A stretch of DNA of 64,000 nt, from contig MEHQ01000481.1 in assembly GCA_008828725.1 (NCBI GenBank), positions 126,004-190,003 of the forward strand, given 5' to 3'. Positions 48,939-56,970 of the stretch are shown one piece after another; position 1 is the first letter of the stretch, and each line of letters begins with the position of its first letter. Source of the DNA: Saccharina japonica (taxonomy: Eukaryota > Sar > Phaeophyceae > Laminariales > Laminariaceae). The notes under the pieces were generated by a model. It was not told the DNA's origin. It ran no database searches and saw only the letters and a list, made by a program, of their open reading frames with translations. Both the position numbers and the translations under genes were made by a program.

Positions 48939-50736
48939 CGTCGGACGAGATGAGCCTGTCAAACGCACGCCAAGCACGCCAAGCTGGCCGTGGAAACAAG
49001 GAAGACTAGGTAAAGAGTCAACAGTCAAGAGTAACACTAACACTGCTTGCTGTGATCACATGACAACATGAAACAACCGCTATCATGTACCGGGTAAAGC
49101 AGAAGTAGTCAGCAGTCAGCCTGATCGCAGCGACAGAGTCTAGAAAGGGTCAATTATGTACGTACCAACGTACCATGCTGAGTACTGGTACTGGCTGTAA
49201 AACAAACAAAGACTCGTGCGTACTGATCCTGACAAGCTGACAAGTTATTCTTGTGGTATGTCGAGGATGGCTGTTGCGATATCTACTGACAGAAGGAGTA
49301 CGAGCAGTGGTAGTATCTGTACGAGTGCCTCTATGTGTGTATGCGCCGCTGAAATGGGATACTCCGGGTTGCAGTAGAGGCCGACTGAGCACCCCGCCTA
49401 CTGAAACGAGCCTAGCCCAGGAATAATGAGGCACACACAACAGGCACCAGGCTGATTCATATAGCCGTAGGGCGAAGGACAAAACGAGTCCCAACAAGCA
49501 GCAGCACTCTTCCAAGTTGACTCCTACTGCCGTACCAGGCTAAACGGTAACATCCAGCACAGCCAGCCAAACATATCATGCCATCCTCCTCCTACTTACA
49601 CCATGACGAAACCAACAACCTCCCCCCCCTCGCCCTCCCGAGCAACTGCAAGTACTATTCCAGCACCCTTACCATGTCCAAGCAATACAACCGACACACA
49701 CCTCAGGATGAAGCTGCACCACGGGCCTGCGAAACTCCTCCGAAAGCGGACTGCCCACCAGTAAGCGCAGGAGACTCATCGCCCTCTCCCGCCCGTTCTC
49801 CCCCAACGGTACCTCTGGGGGGCGAGGCTTCTTGACCTTCATGGCCCTCCTCACAGGCGCCATCGGCGGCTTGGGTTTCTTCCTGGGCCCCCGCGGCCCT
49901 CTGGGTTTCTTTTTGGGCGTGGGACGACCAGCATCAGCAGCACCAGCACCAGCAGCAGCAGCAGCGGCACTAGCTGGGGTTGCTCCTGGCAAGGGCGAAC
50001 CCGCAGTAGGGTGAGCCGGGTAAGCGCTCCCTGCTACACCAAGCAGCTGCTGCTGCTGTTGTTGCTGTAGCTGAAGTTGCTGCTGTTGCTGTTGGCTAGC
50101 ACCTACCGCAAGACCTCCTCCAACTGCTACTGCTACCACTCCAGCGGCAGAAGCCGTGGTAGCAGTAGCAGTAGAGGCAGCAGCAACAGCAGCAGCAGAA
50201 GTAGTAGCAGTAGAAGAAGCCGCCGCCGACTGCTCCCCCGTCACGCTTATGCCTCCCACCCCACCGTCCGCAGCGCCGAACACCGCAACGGAGGAATACG
50301 ACGGAGGGCCTGCCAGTCGGGGAGCAACCTCGCCCTGGGGGTGAGCCGGAGCAGCAGCAGCAGGAGGCAATGGCAGAGTCCCCGCAGGAGAGCCCGCCGG
50401 GAGCGGCGACGGTAGCTGCTGCGCGTTTGCAACATCAACTTTCCCGGCAAGGCCCAACGCGTCCCCAGCTGGCGGGGCGTTGCCTGAACCACCATCTGCC
50501 TCACGGGGGGATCCCGCTCCTGCCTGCCATCCGGCAAGATTCGAGGAAGAAGCCTGCCACCCAAGGCCCTGAGAAGAGCCTCCCTGGGTGGCCCAGCTGG
50601 CATCGAGCTCGGGCAGGGCGCGCTGCTGCGCGGGCGAGAGCACCGAAGAAGCTGAGTCCGGGGCCGATTCGACGGGCCGCAGCGGCGCGACCTCGCCTGG
50701 GAAGCGAGGGGCGGCCTCCGCGTGCACCCAATCCAT
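31602..50736 (-). CDS. Bromodomain-PWWP-AP2/ERF chromatin and DNA-binding protein
   Basis: Fourteen coding exons, all matching in phase: 49702-50736, 47976-48167, 46252-47160, 45126-45245, 43925-44062, 42407-42875, 41966-42117, 41279-41431, 39921-40043, 37023-37178, 36097-36555, 35307-35489 (or ending 35367), 34109-34980, 31602-33488; about 2280 aa. Order: Ala/Gln/Pro-rich N-terminus with a basic AT-hook-like stretch (GRPTPKKKPRGPRGPRKK), bromodomain (about 319-418), PWWP (about 662-770), charged linker, AP2/ERF (1283-1342), Pro/Thr tail, Ala/Gln/His-rich tail. This suggests a nuclear protein reading acetyl-lysine and methyl-lysine nucleosomes and binding DNA. ATG 50736 was chosen; a good acceptor at 50769 suggests a 5' exon upstream. 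Odd points: a GC donor after 46252 and a 32-C run (31996-32027) that breaks the last exon's frame by one step. Joining the domains in one transcript is inference from phase and spacing. Two adjacent genes cannot be excluded without RNA data. Confidence 0.78.
31996..32027 (+). repeat. 32-nt C homopolymer inside the last coding exon
   Basis: On the coding strand this is a poly-G tract encoding poly-Gly. Upstream the frame of the long exon is open for over 480 codons. Downstream that frame becomes atypical, while a second frame reads LVYNHHHHPAGGLYALDA and SQQQQQVQGL with the same Ala/Gln/His bias and stops at 31602. The tract length is therefore probably wrong by one step in the assembly or polymorphic. 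Confidence 0.8.
34250..34900 (-). repeat. Coding minisatellite: Pro-Thr-Ala repeat exon
   Basis: Most of exon 34980-34109 is a degenerate tandem array of GGTGTTGGTGGTGCC-type units (on the plus strand), translated as APPTPTLAPP- and TQAPPTPAQAPP-like repeats. It ends in a basic segment (AKRRIARPEKGASSPPAAAK). Two further frames, one on each strand, stay open across the array because the unit lacks stop codons; they encode unrelated Thr/Asp/Gly or Val/Gly repeats and are not taken as genes. Confidence 0.8.
35370..36156 (-). other. AP2/ERF DNA-binding domain (split by one intron)
   Basis: The first strand reads SSSFRGVNLNGNRWLARISQ at the end of exon 36555-36097. The next exon gives KKKSLGGYATEAEAAMAYD and RAALQLFGPSAVTNF. 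This fits the AP2/ERF pattern S-x-[YF]-RGV, W-x-A-x-I, LG-x-[YF]-x-T-x-x-x-AA-x-AYD-x-AA, G-x-x-A-x-x-NF. The intron sits inside the domain after the third strand. It is a single-domain type, like stramenopile AP2 proteins. Confidence 0.92.
37179..39920 (-). other. 2.7-kb intron of the large chromatin gene
   Basis: This is the longest intron, between exons 39921-40043 and 37023-37178. It holds short direct repeats (ATAGATCATCTACAG at 37668-37710), a G run (38302-38313), and two related words GAAGATGTCCTGCGG and GAAGATGTCCTGAAG (about 38706 and 39151). No exon or element was recognised in it. Confidence 0.6.
40376..41200 (+). repeat. Short tandem arrays in intron 40044-41278
   Basis: Two units around GGCCGGCTCTGGATGCTGTG with CTTGGAAAGACTATTAATAG (40376-40500) are followed by an array of about 50-60 bp units sharing GGAGTGTTCGGTACGG and ATACCCT (about 40890-41170). 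All are intronic in the large chromatin gene. Confidence 0.75.
41565..41640 (+). repeat. 25-bp tandem repeat, about 2.7 copies
   Basis: The unit ACACAAACAGCTATATGCTTG is repeated with small changes, in the intron between exons 41966-42117 and 41279-41431. Confidence 0.85.
43600..43850 (+). repeat. AGC/AGT-rich simple repeat
   Basis: Degenerate AGCAGT/AGCAAC trinucleotide tract in the intron between exons 43925-44062 and 42407-42875. It keeps several frames open and explains the poly-Leu and poly-Ala frames there. Confidence 0.85.
44020..46404 (-). other. PWWP domain (spread over three exons)
   Basis: The domain opens KLVWAKQAKNFYWPAMLLW (aromatic cage Trp/Tyr and the PWWP-like YWPA). It continues in exon 45245-45126 with GGAVVEFFGAHEFALLKP, the typical V-x-FFG strand, and closes near NKRWEPTMQEA in exon 44062-43925. 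PWWP domains bind H3K36-methylated nucleosomes and DNA. Bromodomain followed by PWWP is also the order in ZMYND8/ZMYND11-type readers, but no PHD or MYND finger was seen here. Confidence 0.85.
45361..45443 (+). repeat. GGAA microsatellite
   Basis: Purine-only GGAAGGAA tract in the intron splitting the PWWP domain. On the transcribed strand it is a CCTT tract. Confidence 0.9.
47689..47832 (+). mobile_element. Dispersed 65-bp repeat, two adjacent copies
   Basis: Copies at about 47689-47752 and 47763-47832 share GAAAGGGATGCGTGG, CAATGG, CAAACGA/CAAATGA and GCAACAAATGAG-type words, then run into C homopolymers. They lie in the intron between exons 47976-48167 and 46252-47160. Related copies: 24267 (minus) and 56898. 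Confidence 0.65.
48562..48667. mobile_element. MITE, copy 2 (inverted relative to 6890)
   Basis: A 106-bp sequence from ACCATAGTAAACAGG to ACTAGTGTTTACTATAG, with internal ATAGGTTTTAGTG and ATAGGACC words matching the reverse complement of 6890-6996. It lies in the intron splitting the bromodomain. Confidence 0.72.
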
Positions 50737-50768
50737 GGGGCCACACCCGCCCCACTGCCTCTCAAAAT
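50737..50768 (-). other. Start of the exon carrying the first ATG; strong acceptor at 50769
   Basis: Upstream of ATG 50736 on the minus strand the sequence is open back to a pyrimidine-rich tract ending TTTTCTGCAG at 50769. The 32 bases between are probably 5' UTR of a second exon, or an N-terminal extension if an upstream coding exon exists. No convincing upstream exon was found; a weak donor-like CCCCAG/GTCAGC near 51158 is a candidate. Confidence 0.5.
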
Positions 50769-53498
50769 CTGCAGAAAACGATAGAAGTCAGAGAGGGGTA
50801 TGGGGAGGGGTATATAGCAGGCAAGCACGGCCAAAGGGCAAAGCGTTTGCGAGGGCTGGGCGGCGCACTGGAGAGCGTCGCGGGGAGCTGTATGCGACTG
50901 GCCCAGGAGCGCGGCCGCAGAAAAGCGATTCCGCGCGAACGGCGAAGCCCGGGGCGAAGAGGGGCGATCGAGCCACAAAAAGAAGGGTTCTTGCCGGGGT
51001 GTGTGCGTCTGGCCGAGCCCATACGAGCCCAGCACGCGAAACCAACGCGAAAATTAATTACGACAGCGGGACTCAAGGCACTCCTCAACACACCCCCATG
51101 AACATATAAACAACACACGGGCAAAAAAAAACGCAGCACCTCAGAGGAGCGCTCGGCTGACCTGGGGATGAGCACCGCTACCAGTCCCGTCCTGTCTCGG
51201 CCCTATCCCTTCTTCGCGACGGAAACTGCTCGCGACGGATCAGGGTAGCGTGGTGACCAGCTGCTCTGAGCCACGGTGGTGTGTACTACCCCTCTGATGT
51301 TGCATCGTGTCAGCATCAGATATGTCGTTATCGGCGGTGTTTATCTTTTTTTTTTGAAAGCGCACCAACCCGGTTGGTGGCTGAACAGAAGGCTCTTCGA
51401 AGCAGGAGGAAGGTGCAGGATACGCCGCATTTTTATTTTTCTTCTTTTTCGACCACATTTTCACTTGTTTCCCGAGGCACTCTCGACCCACAACAAAAGC
51501 AACATATTTTTTGAACGTGCACGTCTACGTACGTACAGCAAATGGCGAAGCAATCCAGGGTGCACACACGTACACGCAGACGACCTCCCCACAAGGATTC
51601 GGCAAATACCGGCTACCCACCAGCCGGGACCGGGATGCCAAAGCTATATAGGAGGCGCATGGTGCATGCTGCTGTCATGGTGTTCCCCCGTGTGGGCAGC
51701 GATGTGTGGTATACGCTGATGACCCGACGGCGGCATCTCCTCTCTCTGTGCTGCTGCTGTGTCGCCTTTTGAACTTTGAACACGCACGTCAATTTTGAAC
51801 AGTTTTTCTTCGTATGCGACATTACGGGATCTGAACGCAGTCTGCCGCAGAACAAGGGTGGAACCACCATCCAACACACAGAGCGCCATATATATAGCCG
51901 TCGCGGAAAAACAGCAGACCACCACGGATAGGTTGATAGTAGACCAAGCCGAGGAGCGTTCCACGTGTATACGCGCTCCGATTGAGCACGCCGGAGCGGT
52001 GTGCACGTTGTCGAGCAAGGGGGTTGAAGCCGGCATAGCCGCACGTTACCGCCTCAAAGAACCTGCCTGCTGCTGCTACGCTGCTGCTGTGTATGGGCGC
52101 AACAATGCGATGAGGAATGGACGAATCATCACACGGCAAGTAAAACAATAGAAAAAAAGTGTTTCCCGATTGCCGCAAAGCTCACAGCTGCGTAACAAGC
52201 TGTGGATTTATACATAGATTGGGGTGCGTTTTGCCTCCAGGTCACGTGCCTATCTGCGGTATGGCGCCTTACACCTTCCTCTGCTCAGCGGGAGTGACCT
52301 GGCAGAACAGAACAAGGCGTGTGGCCATGTATTATTGTTATTTGTGTGTGTGGAGGGTTCTCTGTAGTCAGCTGTAGTTAGTTGTTAGTTTTGTTGTTGC
52401 AGTTGATCGAGTACTTTTTCTGAAGGGCACGAATCTGATGATGGATATGCCCTCGTCTGTCTACCGACCTGGCCATCATCATGGTTGTGCACTTGGAACA
52501 GCTTGGAACGCAAATTTTTTCCATGCGTTATTTTTGGTGGTGTTGTTCACTTTCTGCTTGCTCCTTGATCTTTCGTTTGATCATTCGGCTCGGTCTCTCC
52601 TCTCTCTCGGCCGCCCCTTCATGTTTCGAGGAACAATACAATACGCACATACATACGGGCCCACAAAACATAGATATTCACGGAACAAAGGGGGCCATGA
52701 TTTGTATGAATATCATCATCAAGCACAACAAGAGAACAACAACAGAGAACGCGCAACAATAATAATGTGCCAAGATGAGATGCCGCAAAGAGCAATAAAA
52801 TACGTACGTACGTACACAGCAGCGTGGAGAGTGGAGAGTGGTGGTGGTGTTGGTGGGGCTTGCATTTTCACTACCACCACAGTGAACATGCACATACATA
52901 TCTGTATGTTATGATGTGGTATGTACAAAAAAACGGGAAAATCGTAGCCCCCACTGGCTGCGTATACTGCATGATCGTTGTTGCAAGCCAGTTTTCAGTG
53001 TTCATGTTTGTTGTAATCTCTGCGGGTTTGAGGTTTCCACGCGGCAGTCTTGTTGTACTGCTGCTGCTGCTGCTGCTGTGTTGCTACTTACTGCTGATGA
53101 TGATGATGATGCTGGCAAGTGAGAGTCCACACCCATCCCAGGTACTATACCGCAGGTACCAGGTGTTACTTGTTTTGTATCGTCACGGTGGTCATCGGTT
53201 TCTCGCGGTGGCTGAGGGGTGGGGTACATAGGTAGGTACCAGGTAGAGGTTTCTAATTTAGGAACCCCCTTATCGAGCCGACTGAAGACTGAAGCCGGAT
53301 CTACGACCGACCGAGTGCTCTACGACCGCCGCACAATTTCCAAATTCACCAACCACCAACGCACACCAGTTGACTGCAGTTACTACTACTGTCATGCTGC
53401 GCGAGTTCCTGTGATATGCGTTTTATGTATATAGTCAGTAACTTATATACGAGCGGCAGCTACTACTACTACTACTACTAGCATAATGTTGCACAGAT

Positions 53499-54263
53499 AG
53501 ATGCTCCGAGTACCTTGGAGTAAAGTAAGGAGTATTGGAGATAAAATACTTCCAGGTAGTTCGTGTACTCGGAGTATTTCGGGGTTCGATACTCCGGGAT
53601 ACTGCTCGTACTCGGAGTATTTCGGGTATATAATAACACTCTCGATACTGCTTGTACTCGGAGTATTTCGGGGTCCGATACTGTGGGTACTTGTTGTACT
53701 CCGAGTATTTGGGGCTTCAGTACTGTGCTCATACTCCAAGTACTCCGGGTATTCAGGCCGCAAGTACTCCAATAATACTCTTAAGTACTCGGAGTACGAA
53801 ATGTACTCGATACTCGGAGTGTGAAGCACGTTAGGACCATCTTTGAATCATGTTTAAAGGCTCGGTCGTCATTCCTCCCAGGTTCTGGGAGCATGTGACT
53901 GGCGTTTATAGCATTTCAAAATTCACAGATGCTCCCATTGCCTCGGAGTATAATTAGAGTATTTTCGAGAAAAAAATACTTCAGGTATAATTTATGTACT
54001 CGCAGTATTTCGGTGTCCAATACTCTCGATACTCGGAGTACTCCGAGCAATTTAGATGGTTTTACTCCGAGTACTGCTCGTACTCGAGTATAAGTACTGC
54101 TCATACTCCCAGTACTCGGAGTATTTGGGCCTTCAGTACTGCTCATACTTCAAGTACTCCGAGTATTTAGGCCACCAGTACTCTAATACTCTCAGTACTC
54201 GGACTACGAAAAATACTCGATACTCCGAGTATACTCGGAGTATCGAGTATACTCGGAGCATCT
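53499..54263 (+). mobile_element. CTCGGAGTA-array inverted-repeat element, copy 1
   Basis: 765 bp beginning AGATGCTCCGAGTA and ending with its inverse TACTCGGAGCATCT. Two arrays of palindromic TACTCGGAGTA / TACTCCGAGTA half-sites (53499-53822 and 53927-54263) flank about 105 bp of unique sequence containing CCCAGGTTCTGGGAGCATG. An internal AGATGCTCCC at 53927 suggests a nested unit of about 340 bp. No coding sequence. An inverted, shortened copy lies at 29692. Confidence 0.75.
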
Positions 54264-55255
54264 GCGTAATGTTGGAAGTAGAATAGACCCACGAATAAGA
54301 AATAACCTACAGTTACCGTACGTATCTATACCCGTATAAATGCGTACGTACTACTACAGTTGTATAATAAGAACATAGATAAGCTCACTTTTTGTACGAT
54401 GCCAAGAGTTAAGTGTAGATCAGGAAAAATCGTACTCAGCGGCTACACCCATTTCTATTATAGTAGACTATGCTCAAGGTTGTGCGTGGATCGTGCCACG
54501 ATAATAATAATAATAATAATAGCGTTCTAAGCCTTGCTCACTTTATATTCGTACGTATACCTGTACACGAAAGAGATGCTTCTTGTTGGCTTGTGTCATG
54601 GTATTCATGATATCCCAGTTTCCCCTCTATTGTTGTGGAGGCGTTACTATTTATGCATTCCTCTGACAAGAGGAATACTTGCTCTCCTGCCCAGACCTTC
54701 TGGAGAGGCAAGGGACGCTAATAATATGAACCAAACACGTGTGAGTGCGAGCGATTAAGAGTAACCAGAGTGAACCTGCACACAGTAGTCGGGCTTGCCC
54801 CATACTGCCTAAACTAATGCATGATGCCGGGCCGTAATGCCGTGGCGTATCTTCACATTTGGCGTCGTCTTCTAGATACTCTGGGACGTACACCTACCTA
54901 TCTATGTATATTATTACCGGTGCCAGGTGTATAGAACTTCGATACTATTGATACCAGGAACCAGGTGTATATTTATAACTACTGTTTACTGGTGTTGTAC
55001 AGTACACGGCAGATGTTAATACTCTGAAAATTAAGAATTTGACACTGAGATTTTTCAAGGGAAATAAGAATGCGACCTCTTTGTACTGAAAATAGTGTTG
55101 AACACACCCAGTCTTACATAATAACTCCAGTCTGTCCAAAAATAAGAGATTATTAACATCTGTCGCGTACTCTGTGGTATGTGTATTAATTGTACGTTTT
55201 TGAATGCGATAGAGTTCGATTCCGAGCGAAGAAGGAGCGCAGGTGTGAGGGTATA

Positions 55256-55351
55256 GGGGGGGAGAGTGTTATAAGGATTACCCTGAGCTATAGGGGTAAA
55301 AGATCGATCGATTACCCAGCTCAGGGTAATCCTTATAACACTCTCCCCCCC
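55256..55351. repeat. Perfect 34-bp inverted repeat (hairpin)
   Basis: The left arm 55256-55289 and right arm 55318-55351 are exact reverse complements, running from seven G to GAGCT and back. The 28-nt loop itself contains GGGTAA and TTACCC around GATCGATC, so it can fold further. The sequence 55283-55340 is repeated exactly at 55551-55608. It could be the end structure of a small mobile element or a transcript hairpin. Confidence 0.92.
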
Positions 55352-55494
55352 TCTGAACGGCGGGATATTTTGGACGTCGGTACCGTATACGGCCGTACGT
55401 TGACCTACCCGCTTCGTTTCAATACCTGGGGAACCAGGGAGACGTGTTTTTTAAGGGACGCACGCGCAAGCGTTTCTGAAAAAAGAAACGTTCG

Positions 55495-55567
55495 AAGTGA
55501 GATTCGAACCCGTGTCCTGCCGACGACGCCAAATGTGAGGGTATTACCTGCTGAGCTATAGGGGTAA
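55495..55567 (-). pseudogene. tRNA-like sequence with A and B boxes (tRNA relic or SINE head)
   Basis: On the minus strand TAGCTCAGCAGG (55547-55558) fits the RNA polymerase III A box exactly, and GGTTCGAATC, about 48 nt downstream, fits the B box. The D-arm and T-arm stems do not pair well and no anticodon arm is convincing, so this is a decayed tRNA or the tRNA-derived start of a short interspersed element, not a working tRNA gene. Confidence 0.4.
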
Positions 55568-56897
55568 AAGATCGATCGATTACCCAGCTCAGGGTAATCC
55601 TTATAACACAGGGGTCTTCTCCTTGTACTCATCATCCATCCACATCCCACATCACAGACAGACAGACAGCAAGAGGGAGGTAGACAGGCACTCTCACAAG
55701 CTCCTTCGTACTACTCTGTTGTGGTAGTATTGTAGTTTGATGCGCATGCATTCATGCATATAATCAATTGGGCGGCTCTGTTACGTACCTGATGCCAGAT
55801 GCCAGCTTTGGCATTCGTAGTAGAAAGCAGTTTTAACTTATTCCCCCCCCCTGCACCCTAGCTCAGTTACTATTACTATTAATAGTTATAAATATGACCA
55901 CTCACTACACACGCAAATACCTTCACCGTCGACGACACGAACTGAATCATGTACTAATATACAACTATACGTGCCTGGTATATACCTGGTATAATATATG
56001 GGTACGGCTGCGCCAGTCACCCGTCAAGGAATTAATTGTGGAATCGACCATGCTGCTTCGGCCCAACTACCGTCCTTCGTCGCCGCCGCCGCCGTCGTCG
56101 TGTTCCTTCGCTTTGGAACTCATCACCGTCATGCTTGGTGCAAGACCGAGGATCGAATCCCTAGTTGGCTGGTGGCTCGCGCGCAGACCAAGATCAGATA
56201 GCAATCAATTCCTCAACGACTCGGCACTCGACACTGATGACTGTCAAGATCAATCAAAACCGTGCTCCTCCCTCGTCGGTAGTGTGCAGCGGTCATTGGC
56301 ACCGGCGAGAGTGATTCGTTTTGTACGCCTACAGTGTGTACAACCTGTCGGTGAAGTATCGTTGTCCCCCTGCTTTTATTTTGCCCCGTCTTCCCTCTCT
56401 TGTTGTGAGACTGGCCGCGACGCTCGTTGGTTCTGCATGAATTACGAAAGGGAATTGTCTGTATGCCTCCTGATCGTTTGTTTTCGGGAAACGCCGAGCC
56501 AAACCGCTTGTCGACTATACTCCTACACCCCCTTCCGTTGTTTCCGGAGTGAATGGCGTGAAGGTGCTTGTTCATACCGGTAATATAGCAATCCATAAGA
56601 TGGACGATTGGTGGCAGTTTTTATTACGCCTCCAACCCTTTCCGCGCGGTAAGCACCGACCGAGATGTTGCGTGCCCCCCTTTCGCTTTTCCCAGTTCCA
56701 CGGCGAACACGAATGAACCTCGATCAGCATTGTTGGTTTCAATCCCGTGCCGCGTTTTTGAGCCGGCCGGGTTCAGTCAGATTAATGTACCTCTTCGCCG
56801 CAGGGTTGGAATGTTATGGTCGGCATGCTCGTTCCAGCTCCTTTCGGCCCAGGTCTATATACTAGCAAAGGTGTTTCCCATAAAACCCCCACCCCCC

Positions 56898-56970
56898 CTC
56901 TCGAAAGGGGTGCGTGGTCATTCCGTCAAATGACTAAAGCAAGCAACAAATGAGTACGCCCCCCCCCCCC
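56898..56970 (+). mobile_element. Dispersed 65-bp repeat, copy near 56.9 kb
   Basis: From CTCTCGAAAGGGGTGCGTGG through CAAATGACTAAAGCAAGCAA to GAGTACG and a C homopolymer. It matches the copies at 47689 and 47763 directly and 24267 in reverse. Confidence 0.65.

Larger units (their letters stand above)
47134..49782 (-). other. Bromodomain (spread over three exons)
   Basis: Helix Z reads LLRLLVGSPLSEEFRRPVV at the end of the first coding exon. Exon 48167-47976 continues YTLVVRRPIDLATVARRL and DTVRIFRNCEKFN, and the next exon supplies ALFESQW, matching the bromodomain C-terminal helix. The Asn of KFN corresponds to the acetyl-lysine-contacting Asn of canonical bromodomains, so binding is plausible. 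The WPF shelf is not evident. All three exon junctions are phase 0. Confidence 0.88.
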
